Source: Cenococcum geophilum 1.58 (lineage: Eukaryota; Ascomycota; Dothideomycetes; Gloniales; Gloniaceae). Taken from it: a stretch of 64,000 nucleotides of DNA. Position 1 is the first letter of the stretch. Each line of letters starts with the position of its first letter. The stretch lies in contig KV748179.1 in assembly GCA_001692895.1 (NCBI GenBank), positions 62,001 to 126,000 on the forward strand, given 5' to 3'. A program made the position numbers and the translations under genes. The notes beneath the pieces were generated by a model. That model saw nothing but the letters and a program-made list of their open reading frames with translations. It did not search any database and had not been told where the DNA came from. Of this stretch, positions 11,560 through 22,611 are shown in pieces.

Positions 11560-12900
11560 TACTAACTACTTATAACAATAATATTTATACTAATTATATA
11601 CGGAAACGGCAGTAGGTTTAATTAAAGGCCTTCTTTAATATTTAAAAGATCTTTTACTAATAATATAGGCGTTAATTATAGCTATTAGGTGCTTAAAAGA
11701 ATAAAAATAACTAGATATATATAATAGTATTTTAGATAATATAGTAGGTTTAAAGCTAATTATAAATATTAATACTGCCTATTTAGTTATATAGTTAATA
11801 GAGAGCCTAGACACTATTAACTTCGTAGTTAGATTATCGCCTTAAATATTAGCTACTAGCTTCTGAGGAAAGGAATTATAGGCTTATAGCTAATACTAAT
11901 TAACTTTGTTATCTTTCTTATTACTATATAAGTAAACTATTATTAAAACTATATTAAATTCCTATTCTACTATATAATTAGAAGTATTAAATTAACTACG
12001 CTAATAACTACTCCTATAATAAAGTTAAATAGTAGTCTTTCTTTCCTTTTATTAGTCTTTCTATATACCTCTAAAGGGTTCTTTAAGTTTAATTGGGCTA
12101 TACTAGCTATAGTAATTCTAAGTTATTAAAGTACCTAAAGTAATAGAATATTCGTAAAGTAATTATCTAAAAATAGGTATAATTAACAAGTCTAAAAAGC
12201 TATTAAGTAAAGTGGAAGACGTACTTAGAAGTATTTAAGAAAGAAAAACTTAAAAAAGTAACTAGATAAGATAAATATAAAAGCTTACTAAGTAATTTAA
12301 TTATGGTTATAGATTATCTAATAACCCTTACTATTATCTTATTAAAGCTAACTATAGATTTAGGTATAATGTACTTTCTAAAAGACTTAATATATAATGC
12401 CCTTTAGTAGAAGTAAAAAGAGGAGAAGTACTTAAGTTAAAAAAAAATTCGTCTATGAATAAGCCAATTAAGTATTTAGAAATTTAGAATCTATAGCCTA
12501 AAGATCTCGTATCTAAGTACCTTTAAAGACGTCTATATAGATAATAAGTCTTACTTAAACTACTAATTTACTAGTAGAGGTCTCCTTCTATATATAATTC
12601 TGATTTATAATATCTACTAGTATTTTAAAAAGCTATATATAGGCTTATATTAATTATAAGCTTCTTAAATATACTAATATTAGAGAATAGTAGAAATAGT
12701 TTAATTAATAAGTCCTATCTAGATCTATATCCGCTAGATATTATATTAATCTAATCTATTAGTATATAGTAAGTAGAGTATTTACTATCTTAATTTTAAT
12801 TAAAAAGTTATTTGATTTATCTTCTATATTAACGCTATTAACAGATTTACTAATATGTTAGCCGGCGAATATTAACTTATATAGAAGGTTAATAACTTTA
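11560..12900 (-). mobile_element. Decayed piggyBac-type transposase (DDE_Tnp_1_7)
   Basis: Minus-strand frames match fungal piggyBac-like transposases in order. A segment near 12,315-12,361 corresponds to the family's 'SFDEMIVRFTGRS..TIKLPSKP' stretch. FLDNYFTN at 12,177-12,150 matches the conserved '(F/L)(F/L)DN(Y/L)FTS' box, which carries a catalytic Asp and here keeps it. A 'VDIADQLRxYY'-like region lies at about 11,780-11,740, followed by the usual hydrophobic C-terminal stretch. Many TAA and TAG codons stand where Q, W or R are expected, as RIP would leave them. The N-terminal third (toward 13,000) is too decayed to assign. Terminal repeats and the TTAA target duplication typical of the family were not located. 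It is a relic with no active product. Confidence 0.7.
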
Positions 12901-15347
12901 AAATCTAGGTTAGAAATAGTAGCAATAGGCTCCTATAAAGTAGAAATAGTAAAAAGGCCTATTCTTTTTAGCTAATAGCTTTAGTAATTTAGTCTTATGC
13001 GCCTTTTATTTAGTAGTCTTGCCGTAGGCCTTAAAAATAGCCCTTAATTCGTCTTTAATATCTTTAATTAGTATTACTATTCACTATATAGCTACTAAAG
13101 CCTTTAGAGGCTATATAAATATTATTAACAAGCTATCGTATATATATATTATGTCGCTTAAAAAGACTATAAATGGGACTCTTAAGCTTTTTATAATATA
13201 TTATAGTATAAACTAAAAAATTCCACTTTCGTAACGTAATAAGCTCTATACTACTTAACTATTGTATAAATCTATAAAAGGTAAGTAAATAACTAGCAAG
13301 ATGCTAGGTGTTGCTATGTAGAATAATATATATAATTGAGGTAACTCTGTTACCTAACACTTATATATATAGTAAATTTTTAAAAATATTTTATTAAATA
13401 TAATAATAGGCAAGAGCTCTATAAAAGCCAGCCTCTATACCTCTATATAATAGAGCCTAGAAACCTAGCAGACAGCTATTAGCGTTCTATTAGAACCGTG
13501 CTATAAACTGCTAGAGTAAACGTAAAGACGTATATATAATAGCGTAGCGCAGGCGCTAGGATATGGTGGTGACGTAGATAATTTTTTACTAGGAGGGTAA
13601 GCCCTAATAGAAGAGCTTAAAAAATAACTACTATATCTATATATTAAAATCCGACTTAAATTACGGCATCTATAACTGGTGTCCCCTTTCCTCCTATATA
13701 GCAGATAATATAATATAGTACGTATAGTACTATACGGTACCTACATAGCATAGTAACCGAACTATATAAGCCTTAGGAAGCCTATAATAAGCCTCTTATT
13801 CCATATCCTACTTAATAGCTTAGACTTACCACGTGGTATTCCGTCTTTCTCTATACTTTAATTAACCTAGCTATATTCTAGTACTATTAGTAATATAAGT
13901 ACTTAAGTATAGGGACCTTATATACCCTACTACTACTAGTATTAAGCTAAGCGCGCTTATTAAATATAGGCGATAGGAAATAAGGGACTTAGGTTAGAGC
14001 CCTAGAATAAAACACCTAGATCTAGATCTATATTTATTTTACTATTTATTTAGGGTGGAAATTATACTACAAGTAGGAGGACTATAGACGTATATATATA
14101 TAGGGGGTATTTAAATAGAAGCAAGTGCGGGATTATATTAATCTTATAGTATTTTTAAATTTAAAAGGAAGTATGGTATAAAAGGTAAATAGGGCAAGAT
14201 AGGTAATTAGGATACTCCTATATAGGAGTCTTAGAGCAGCAACCTAATGGTATTTTTCCTCCTATTAATATAGCATAGGTGTACTACCTAGAGGGGTATA
14301 CTCTGTATTGCCACTTACGTCTCCCTTAAAGGTTTTTATACCTATATTATGGTAGTAGTCTATATAGACCTAGATAGGGACTATATTAGACGTTAAATAG
14401 AATTATTAATATTAATAATAGGCAATATAATATTTTTTAATAATTAATAATTATAAAATATATTATAACTTTATTTATAATATAAATATATAGCCGTTAA
14501 AATCGGACTCTATATCTCTATATAGTAACGGCTACGAACCTACGGTCTTTTAGGTTTAGACTTAGCAGAGCTAACGTAGAGACGTTATATAATGCGCGAT
14601 TAGGACCTAGTAGTTGTTAAGATATTATATAAGGTAGTAAAAAGTTTTTATATAGGATAATAAGATCTCGAAAACTATTACTATAGTTCCCCCTTTATAG
14701 TGGATAACTGCTATATTCTCCTATTTAAGCCTATATAATCCTTATAGATACACCTCCCCTTTTAGCCTATAAGGCGATCGCCCGCGGAGTATATAGTTAC
14801 TCGCTGTTTTTTACTACCGTAATACTGCCTAACAGCCTAAATAGTAGCCTCTTACAATTTTCCCTATCTCCTCTTAACGGACTAGTAACCCTTAGAGAGG
14901 GCCTAGTAACTAAGGCCTAGGTATAAAAGATACCTAGGTATATATATATCCCGCTTGCCTTTTGGTATTAAAACGGTAGTTTAAAATAGATAAATGCACT
15001 TTACGCGTTTAATAGCTTTAGGGGGAGGAGATAGGTCGTATATAGTAATAGTCTATAAGAGATAGTATATAGAAGATGGCTAAAATATAGGAAACTACTA
15101 GTATATAGCTAAGTTAATTAATAGTAGGCCTAGCTAGAACGTAGTAAACCCTAGCTATGGAAGCTAAAAGAAGGATATAGTAGTTACTAAGGAGATCTAA
15201 CATCTAATAGAAATTAAGGACGTAGCTCGAGCAGTTATAGGGGGCCGCAGCTACGTGCGGAAATGGTTAACGGGGTTTTACCCCACTAAGGTAGCTTATA
15301 GGGCTTTTCTCCCCCCAATATATTAGCAGGTTTTTCCTATTAATATT
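12901..15347. other. TA-rich decayed repeat DNA, unassigned
   Basis: About 2.4 kb of heavily mutated sequence with no frame matched to a family. A short inverted pair (GGTAACTCTGTTACC) lies near 13,340. The first part may be the N-terminal region or flank of the piggyBac relic. Several slightly more balanced pockets (about 14,690-15,000) hold no convincing gene. Confidence 0.5.
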
Positions 15348-15420
15348 ACTTTCTCCCTACGTATATAGAGTAGTCTACGTAGGCCCGTACTAGGAACCCG
15401 AATTAGACGTTAAGTGATAA
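15348..15420 (+). repeat. Dispersed ~75-bp repeat, copy 1
   Basis: CTCCCTACGTATATAGAGTA through GACGTTAAGTGAT recurs in the same orientation at about 26,482-26,553, with only transition-type differences seen in most columns. The flanks do not match. It may be a terminal piece of an undefined element. Confidence 0.55.
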
Positions 15421-15508
15421 ATAAATATATATAAAAATACAACTATTAAACCGTTAAGTAATGGGTTTACGCGTCGGGGACCTAACTGTTACCTCGCTTA
15501 TATATATT

Positions 15509-15560
15509 GTTCTATACAGCGTATCTAGTAAGAAAGCTAGATATCTGCTTACCTTATTAG
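15509..15560 (+). repeat. Partial copy of the 11.1 kb LTR start
   Basis: TGTTCTATACAGCGTATCTAG and the following bases to CTTACCTT match the first ~50 bp of 11,106-11,400, then diverge. This may be the remnant of a partner LTR about 4.4 kb away. Confidence 0.5.
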
Positions 15561-15779
15561 ATTTATTTAGTAATTAGTAGTGTAGAGCTTTTTACCTTAT
15601 ATAAACTTAATAATTATAAAAAAGAATTATTTATATAATATAGCTACGTAATAAGTCTATTAATATTACTATTAATAATTTCAGTTTACATTAAAAAGGT
15701 ACACTTTAGCTTTGTTTTTGGTATAAGATTGTGGTTTTGATGTTTGATCAGCTATATTAAAAAAATTTAAAAATTCTAT
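15561..15779. other. TA-rich spacer
   Basis: No gene or repeat recognised between the LTR fragment and the unmutated island. Confidence 0.5.
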
Positions 15780-16600
15780 TTAAAGGTTATTAAGTTATAG
15801 GTGGTATATTAGGTATATTATGGTAAGAAAACCCATATACGAGGTAGGCGCATACCCATTCGTATAAATAGACAGCGACAATATTAAAGCATTTTGAATA
15901 ACTACACTAAATATTATATGCTTCCTAGCCAAGTCGCTACTGTTCACCGCAACATCAAGCATCAAAAACGTCAATAAGGCGCTAGCATCCTTACTGCCGA
16001 GCAACCGCACTGACTAGAGGCTTTAACACCAAGCTCTATATAGTATAGAGCTTCTAGATTGGCTTATAAGGCGTGCATATACGAAAAGTCAAAGGAAACT
16101 TGCCACACGAAGGGATTGCACGTCCAGCCCATTGCGCGTTTAGCTCAATGCGAGACCATCGGCGTTTACTTGCATCGAGGTGACGCAGTGAAGGATTTGG
16201 AGCGGGGTCTATTTGGAGCTCCTGCCTGGATTCAGGCTCGATCTAGATCTGGATCCGGCTTTCTGATTGGTGGATTGGAGTGGATTTGAGGTTGATTTAA
16301 CTCTTGGAGCTTTAGATCTATTGTATACCTAATTCGAACTGCGGCTGAGGAGGAATAGAGCGCCGAGGAATTAGTGCGCGATACGAGGCCAATCGGCATC
16401 TTTAGTGGCTCTACCGCTGACTCGTCTGTCAAGTACACCACCCTGGCGCATCCGGTTGAAAGCGCGTGTTAATCTTAGCGATCAAACGGCAGAGTTTATA
16501 CGAAGGCAGCGGTCAAAGTCCCTGGCCCCCACTGCGCCACCAATGCGCCACCAATAAGCCACCAATGTCTTTCTTGGCGTTCCAAATTAGGAAGGCTGGT
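15780..16600. other. Unmutated island without a confident gene
   Basis: An ~800-bp stretch with balanced composition and frequent CpG inside otherwise TA-rich DNA. It contains a 76-codon plus-strand frame (16,059-16,289) and a 71-codon minus-strand frame (15,795-16,010) with hydrophobic stretches. Neither resembles a known family nor shows clear splice sites, so neither is called a gene. A short tandem repeat of GCGCCACCAAT (about three units) lies near 16,537-16,567. It may be the remnant of a single-copy gene or a captured fragment. Confidence 0.5.
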
Positions 16601-16963
16601 ATGGAAGATGGATTTTAGCTAGGCTTATAGGTTAAAAAGTTTAACGTGGTTAGAACCTTTCTAACTACCCTAAGCTTTATATATATGCAGCGTATATATA
16701 ATAATAGCAATTACTATATAACTATAATTAAAGAGAGTGGTTCTAATTTCGTTATATAGTTATATTAATTACGTTTTTTAGGCATAGGCCTTTATGTGGT
16801 ATTATCTATACGTAATAACTTATATATAGATATAGTAAAAACTCTTTAATACAATATTTGATTATAATAATATACTCAATATTACAATCTAGACCCCTTA
16901 ATTAAATTTTTTTTGTGTAATATTACGATATACTAACTATTAATAATATTGTTAAGTTTTCTC
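16601..16963. other. TA-rich spacer with a small inverted pair
   Basis: Contains a short imperfect inverted pair around ACTATATAACTATAATTAA and TTATATAGTTATATTAATT (about 16,712-16,770). No gene was seen. It ends at the TA target of the MITE. Confidence 0.45.
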
Positions 16964-16965
16964 TA

Positions 16966-17404
16966 ACGTGTTTCACCATTTAGTAGCCCACCCCACTTAG
17001 TGGCCCACTCTGTTTTCTCACCAAAAACCATAAAAATCACGGTATAATATCTTAACAACAACTTAATAATAACTTCTAAAAACTTATATTTAAGCATATA
17101 TATATACTCTACCTCTTTTCTTTTAATTTTAGGTAAATCTATTAAGTAGTTATTAAGATATATAGTTTTAGACTATAAATTCTACTCTAATCTTTATATA
17201 CCTATAATTACTAAACAAATTACTTTAAAATTCTTTAACGTTAAAAGGGATGAAGTAATATATATATATATATAAGCTTAAATATAAAATTTTAGAAGTT
17301 ATTATTAAGTTGTTGTTAAGATATTATACTATAATTTTTATGATTTTCGGTGGGGAATAGGGTGGGCCACTAAGTGGGGTGGGCCACTAAATAGTGAAAC
17401 ACGT
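16966..17404. mobile_element. 439-bp MITE with ~135-bp terminal inverted repeats
   Basis: The left end ACGTGTTTCACCATTTAG and its following ~135 bp are repeated as the reverse complement up to 17,404. The arms share a GTGGCCCACCCCACTTAGTG core, and differences between them are mostly transitions. The element is flanked by TA on both sides (16,964-16,965 and 17,405-17,406), as expected for a Tc1/mariner- or pogo-type transposition. The centre (about 17,105-17,265) has no coding capacity. The neighbouring pogo-type relic is a natural candidate for the transposase family, but its own terminal repeats were not identified. Confidence 0.85.
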
Positions 17405-17729
17405 TACTAAAATTAGTATAGCTAGTATTTTATAGAGCTAATCTAGTGCCTCCTTACCGCTAGTTTAGCTATTAATACTTACATATAACGATTAAATTCC
17501 ATTAAAATAGCCTTTTAATCTTACTCTCTATACTTAATTCTGCCTCTTTAATATAGTAAAAAGCCAAAATCCTAAAAGGCGTCGTTGTTACGGTATTTTT
17601 AACTATAAGCGCTAGAAGATCCGTAGCTACTAATATAAATACCCTTACCTTATATAAAAACACCTTACGATTTAGGCTACTAATACCTTTCACTATAAGT
17701 TTAATTAATCCTTAATATCTAAAATACTT

Positions 17730-19090
17730 AACGATAAGTTTAGCTACCTAGATTTAGTTAGAATCCGTTATAGGTAAGGTATACGCAAGCGTAAAAGAGA
17801 CGCTAAGCAGCCTCTTTTAGAGGAGGCTCTCTTTAAGTGGCACTAACGCCTATAGAACTCTCGCATTTCTATTATAGGCGATCTTATTTATACTACCGCG
17901 ACTTAATTATAGAATTATAGACCTATATTAGTAGAGCTACTAGAGCCTAAGTGGTTAATTAGCCGGTTAGAAGACTTTAAATCTCATAACGGAATTTATA
18001 AAAAAAAGTAGTACGGCGAAGCTACGTTAGTTAATGTAGAAGGCGCTAAAGATCGTATAATAGAGCTTTATATAATTGTCGCATTTTACCCTTTAAAGGA
18101 TGTTTACAATATAGATAAGACTAGGATATTTTAAAAGGCTATACTAGATACTATATTAGCTATTAACTTATAATTAGAAACTAAAAAGTAGAAGGTAAAA
18201 CTCTTTCTCGCTAACTACTCTAATATAGATGGCTTTAATAAAATCCCTCTTTAGATTATTAGTATATTAATACGGCTATATTGCTTTACTTAAGCTTAAA
18301 TTAATATTAACTTGTTAAATGCCTAATAGAGGTATAATAAGAAGGCCTAGATAATAACCGTAATTATGTTTAAGTAGCTTACTTAGTTTAATAAGAGGAT
18401 ATAGAACAGGAAGGCTTCTCTATTAATTAATAGCTTTAGCGCCTATTAAGCAACTATTCAAACGACTCTTAAAAATAGATCTTTAAAAAATATAAGAGTT
18501 AAGTTCCTTCCTTCTAATTACACATCTATTTACCAGCCACTTAATTAAGGAATAATTATAAACTTTAAAGCTCTCTACCGACGATATTAGCTACGGTTTA
18601 TAGTAGAACATTTATTAGAGAACTAAGATCTAATTAAATAGATATACGTCCTTTAGGTGATTTAATAGGCAATTATCGCTTAAAAGGAGGTGATACTATA
18701 GGCGATTAAGAGTTGCTTTATTAAATCTACCTTATTTAATATAAGAGAGGGCCTATAAAGTCGCCCTTACAATTATATAGATCCTCCCGTTCTAGATAAG
18801 ATATAGTAAATAGTAAAATAGTTACGTACGGCAGGAAGAGTTTATAACGTCACGAATATTCGTAATTTTATTAAGCTTCTAGGTAAGGAGGTAGAGGACT
18901 TAGCCGAAGATCTTATTAAGTATATAGTAGAGCTCTACGCGGGGCCTAATTGCGATGCAGAAATAGATGAGGACGACTTTATATAACCTTAAATTAAGGT
19001 TAATAAGGCCTTGCAAGCCTTATAAAAGCTTTATCTTTATAAGAAATAACAGAAAGACGGTAATAGAGACTTAATTACAGCTTTTATAAG
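17730..19090 (+). mobile_element. Decayed pogo/Tigger-type transposase
   Basis: One plus-strand frame follows the Tigger/pogo (CENP-B-like) transposase architecture. A basic segment and EEALFKWH near 17,820 begin the Tc5-type helix-turn-helix. A DFKSHNGIYKK segment near 17,970 fits the end of that DNA-binding domain. DVYNIDKTRIF at 18,099-18,131 carries the first catalytic Asp (18,114-18,116) in the family's '(D/N)xxDETG' context. LLINSFSAY at 18,420-18,446 matches 'LLVDNxSAH', with Asn where the second Asp is expected. YQPLN followed by GIIINFKALYRR at about 18,531-18,580 matches 'QPLDQGVIxxFKxxYRR', again Asn for Asp. Both Asp-to-Asn changes and the scattered stops are G-to-A or C-to-T, as RIP produces. 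The acidic C-terminal tail runs to about 18,990. It is non-functional. Confidence 0.8.
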
Positions 19091-19189
19091 GCACGATCAT
19101 TAAATATAAGGGCAGCGAATTCGTAACACTAAGCAAAACTTAATTATAACTTATTTTAGTGTAGCTAATCATCAGCATTTTGTTGGGGT

Positions 19190-19495
19190 GCCAAGATCCT
19201 GGAGGCCTCCTGACAGGATTTTGATTTTCCTGATCGTGACAGGCTCCTGGAGGCTCCTGGCAGGATTTTAATTTTCCTGATCATCCTGACAGGCTCCTGA
19301 CAGGAACCTACTATCCTGATGCGATCCTGACAGAACCCTATCATCCTGACAGGACCCTACCATCCTGATGCGTTCCTGATGCGTTCCTGACAAGACCCTA
19401 TTATCCTAATGCGTTCCTGACAGGACTCTATCATCCTAATGCGTTCCTAACAGGACTATTATCCTGATGCGTTCCTGACAGGAACGCCCCCCCTA
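19190..19495. repeat. Minisatellite of CCTGACAGG / CCTGATGCG units
   Basis: About 300 bp made of imperfect units containing TCCTGACAGGA and ATCCTGATGCGTTCCTGA, spaced roughly 30-40 bp. Composition is more balanced than the surroundings. Related wording (GATCCTGGAGG, CTCCTAACAGG) recurs at about 21,140-21,220 on the other side of the satellite cluster. Confidence 0.75.
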
Positions 19496-19507
19496 AGCGA
19501 CGCCCCC

Positions 19508-19823
19508 CACGAAGCTCTGCACGAAGCTCTGCACGAAGCTTTGCACGAAGCTCTGCACGAAGCTTTGCACGAAGCTCTGCACGAAGCTTTGCACGAAGTT
19601 CTGCACGAAGCTTTGCACGAAGCTCTGCACGAAGCTCTACACGAGCCTCTACACGAAGCTCTGCACGAAGCTCTACACGAAGCTCTACACGAAGCTCTAC
19701 ACGAAGCTCTACACGAAGCTCTACACGAAGCTCTACGCATAGAGGCTCTGCACGAGGCTCTGCGCGAAGCTCTGCGTACGGGGGCTCTCTACACGAAGCT
19801 CTGCACAAAGGTCTACACGAAGC
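19508..19823 (+). repeat. 12-bp minisatellite (CACGAAGCTCTG)n, plus orientation
   Basis: About 26 tandem units of CACGAAGCTCTG with mainly C/T and G/A variants. Because 12 is a multiple of 3, several frames stay open on both strands and give long low-complexity translations. These are artefacts of the repeat, not genes. The same unit builds the arrays at 22,612-23,735 and, much mutated, at 37,023-37,390. Confidence 0.92.
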
Positions 19824-19977
19824 GACACATATTACTATCGGGTCCCGCTATATTCCCAATAGCGTCTACACGTACCTCTGCCAAGTATGTCCCCTATATA
19901 GCTACCTTATTTTTTACCCTTTCCTTCCTTATATCCTCCTACCTAGGGAGGGTACCAGAACGGGAGCTAGTAGAGGA
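19824..19977 (+). repeat. Spacer shared with the inverted composite at 36.9-37.0 kb
   Basis: This non-repetitive spacer, from the end of the 12-bp array to the start of the 20-bp array, reappears as its reverse complement at about 36,885-37,022. There it is TA-shifted but co-linear (for example GGTCCCGCTATATTCC and CCTACCTAGGGAGG). It shows that the arrays belong to one repeated unit. Confidence 0.8.
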
Positions 19978-20076
19978 CCGTCGCCAGAACCAGACGACCG
20001 TCGCCAGAACCAGACGACCGTCGCCAGAACCAGACGACCGTCGTAGAACTAGACGACCGTTACCAGGACCAGACGA
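19978..20076 (+). repeat. 20-bp minisatellite (CCGTCGCCAGAACCAGACGA)n
   Basis: About five units, the first three identical. The reverse-complement family, with more units and many transitions, is at 36,590-36,880. Confidence 0.9.
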
Positions 20077-20223
20077 CGTTCGAACAACTAGCCAGCGAAC
20101 ACTACGAACGATTCAATTAATCGATCGATCGAATTGACCAGAGCTTTAATATTGGCCCGTCACCGAATCGAATTAAGGCCTCCTAGGGAGGCACCCCAGA
20201 CAACCACCGTTCAAATGTACAGC

Positions 20224-20354
20224 TAGAGCCTTCGACCAGTCCGACCCCCCCCCCGAATTAAATCTGACACTAATACATAGGCAGGCAGGCAGGCAGGTAG
20301 ACAGACAGACAGACAGACAGACAGACTGACAGATAGATAGACAGACAGACAGAT

Positions 20355-20388
<34 letters not shown>

Positions 20389-20975
20389 GAAGGCAGGTAG
20401 GCAGGCCCTAGGCCTAGTTAGGAAATCAGTACACGGCCAGCGGATTATCGGGAATACCGCCAATTGACGATTTGGAGCCTCTGCGAAGGCTTCCCCCTTA
20501 ATTAATCGCTCGACACTTAAGCAATTGTCCCCCTAAAACGACGCAGAGCTCCTATAACAGACATAGGTAGTAGGCAGGAAGGGCAGCCAGCGAATGGTCG
20601 TAGAGAACGATTCGAATCGAGTAGAGCCCTTAATCAGGCCGACCCCTCCCCGAATTAAATTAGACACTAACACAGGCAGGCAGGTAGGCAAGTAGGTAGG
20701 TAAGCAGGTAGGTAAGTAGGCAGGTAAGCAGGTAGGTAAGTAGTTAGTTAGGTAGGCAGGTAGGCAGGTAGGTAAGTAGGCAGGCAGGCAGGTAGGCCCT
20801 AGGCCTAGTTAGGAAATTAGTACACAGCCGGGGGATTATCGAGAACACCGCCAATTGACAATTTGGAGCCTCTGCGAAGGCTTCCCCCTCGATTAATCGC
20901 TTAACGATCGTCCCCCTAGAATAACGCAGGGCTCCTATAACAGATAGATACAGGCAGTAGGTAGGAAGGATCAAT
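20224..20975 (+). repeat. Tandem duplication carrying tetranucleotide arrays
   Basis: Two direct copies of a ~355-400-bp unit (about 20,224-20,620 and 20,621-20,975). Each copy has TAGAGCC and CCGACCCC, then GAATTAAAT, then a tetranucleotide array (GGCA/GACA at about 20,276-20,405, GGCA/GGTA at about 20,672-20,805). Each then has CCCTAGGCCTAGTTAGGAAA, a CCAATTGACRATTTGGAGCC segment and CTCCTATAACAGA. The copies differ in array length and by transitions. No gene is implied. Confidence 0.85.
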
Positions 20976-21094
20976 TTAGATTATGCATCCTATATATAGC
21001 ATAGGGCTTAAAATTAAACTAATTTTTATATTTATTGGCTGGCTGTGAATACTAGGGTATTAATACACCTTATTTTTAAATTTCCTAATTATTA

Positions 21095-21200
21095 TCCCAA
21101 TTGTCCTAATTATACTAATAGTCCTAATAGTCCTAAAGATCCTGGAGGTCCTAGAGGTCCTAGTGGTCCATATAGTCCGTATAGTCTATATAGTCTAGAT
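21095..21200 (-). repeat. 9-bp repeat encoding a Gly-X-Y-like stretch
   Basis: GTCCTAATA-type units recur every 9 bp from about 21,103 to 21,190. On the minus strand they read as a short collagen-like run (GLYGPLGPLGPPGSLGLLG) ending in stops. It may be a relic of a collagen-like coding repeat or simply a 9-bp minisatellite. There is no start codon, domain or length to support a gene. Confidence 0.5.
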
Positions 21201-21480
21201 GCGCTCCTAACAGGCTCCTAATAGGATACTAAGTGTAAGTGTCTTTTAGGGCTCTTAACAGCCCTATTAGGAGCTATTAGGAGCTGTTAGTACTATTAGG
21301 AGGCATAAACATTTTGCTAATAATTAATCGCGTATATAGATACAAGATATTATTACATAATTTTAACTTTTAGTGTACTTGATATACAAATATTAAATAT
21401 AATAATACCCTTACTATAACGATATACTTAGCTATACAAACCGTATCGTACTAAAGAGTTTTTACTGTAATATATTTGCC
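21201..21480. other. TA-rich spacer with short inverted words
   Basis: Contains AGGGCTCTTAACAGCCCTATT and GGAGCTATTAGGAGCTGTTAG near 21,247-21,290. Otherwise featureless TA-rich DNA. Confidence 0.4.
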
Positions 21481-21765
21481 TTATATAAGGGATATTATTG
21501 CGGTTACTTTAGGTTACCCTTAGGACAGCCCCTAGGCGCCCTTTAGATAGTTGCTAATTATATACTAAAGGCATATACCTATAGTATATAGTCTCTACAA
21601 TTCTAAAGGCCTTACCTTCTTAAGGATTTATCTCTCTTACCAATTTATCCTGTTCTATAATTATATCCTTATAGCCCCCTATCTATAAAGTCCCCTTATA
21701 CTTTAAAGCTTACTTAAAGCTTTCCCCTAAAGCTCTATCTTTTCCTCTTTTTATTTCCGCTATTT
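21481..21765 (+). repeat. Left arm of a ~290-bp inverted pair (LTR-like)
   Basis: TATATAAGGGATATTATTGCGG through the TATAGCCCCCTATCTATAAAG segment is present as the reverse complement at 24,385-24,683. The two arms are co-linear, with small indels and many transitions. The plus strand of this arm reads in the same sense as the minus strand of the right arm. Confidence 0.75.
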
Positions 21766-22382
21766 TTATAGTTAATTATATAGTTATATTTACGTAATAT
21801 AATTAGTAGGTATAATTATAATTAGGTTAGTTATACGAATATTACTAATAAGGGTTTTTATACCTTCCTAATTAGGAAGTTACGTTACTAACTCTCTTAG
21901 TATATTATTAAATTTTTATTTTATATTTTTATATATAATTTTATAAGTTTTATATAAATCCTAAATTAAAATTATTACATAATTAATAATATTAAAGTAG
22001 TTGTTATAACTTAAAATTTATTAAAATTTATTAGTACTATAATTTATATAACCGGTATTGTAGCTTACACAGCAGTGCTAAAAATTACGTATTTGTAGCG
22101 AGGTCATGTCTAAATTTAGGTAAAGTAGGCTGGTAACTGCGTACCCGTAATCGCGCGTATATAGTTACTTAACTTCCTAATTAGGAAGGTGCAAGAACTT
22201 TTATTAACAATATTTATATTCTTATATAATTAACCTAAGGTATAAGCGGTCTATATTTTTAGGTATTAGAATTTAAACTTTGCCAAGCCAGCTTCTAATT
22301 AGGTAGAAAAATACTATGCGTAGTAAGTTGTGGCAGAATCTACGTAACGAAATCAGTGTAGGTTTAAATAATCCGACGGTCA
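21766..22382. other. TA-rich block, nothing recognised
   Basis: No frame or repeat matched. CTTCCTAATTAGGAAG appears twice (near 21,874 and 22,170), a short palindrome of unknown role. Confidence 0.45.
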
Positions 22383-22455
22383 ATATTATTGGCCAATATT
22401 TGGTATTGGCCAATATCGCTAAATTACCCAATATCGGCCAATATCGGCCAATAAT
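22383..22455. repeat. Cluster of TATTGGCCAATA-type palindromes
   Basis: Five or six overlapping copies of TTGGCCAATAT/ATATCGGCCAATA within ~75 bp. A second cluster lies at about 23,905-23,965, so the two bracket the 12-bp array. Each core is a perfect or near-perfect palindrome. Confidence 0.7.
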
Positions 22456-22514
22456 TCTTGGCATTCCCAACAACCCTAAATTTCTTTTATAATATTTATT
22501 ATATATATAATAAA

Positions 22515-22598
22515 ATGGCTTCTAATAATGAAATATTAAATTCTATACTATCTACTAGTACGGAGAGATTAAAAGACAAAAGGAACCCTAAAATCTAG
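22515..22598 (+). other. 27-codon open frame next to the array, unassigned
   Basis: MASNNEILNSILSTSTERL and the following eight residues end at a TAG just before the 12-bp array. It could be the decayed N-terminus of a transposase that the array now interrupts. No family was recognised and it is too short to call a gene. Confidence 0.2.
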
Positions 22599-22611
22599 TG
22601 CTATAACGTAA

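Noticed and set aside
19431-20137. Open frames of 93-198 codons over the 12-bp and 20-bp arrays
   Set aside because: Same artefact. The frame runs through unrelated satellites and a spacer shared with a mutated copy, so it is not a protein gene.
20173-20974. Cys-rich and Leu-rich minus-strand frames at 20.2-21.0 kb
   Set aside because: They arise from tetranucleotide arrays in a tandem duplication. The Cys pattern is the translation of GACA/GGCA repeats, not a secreted effector.
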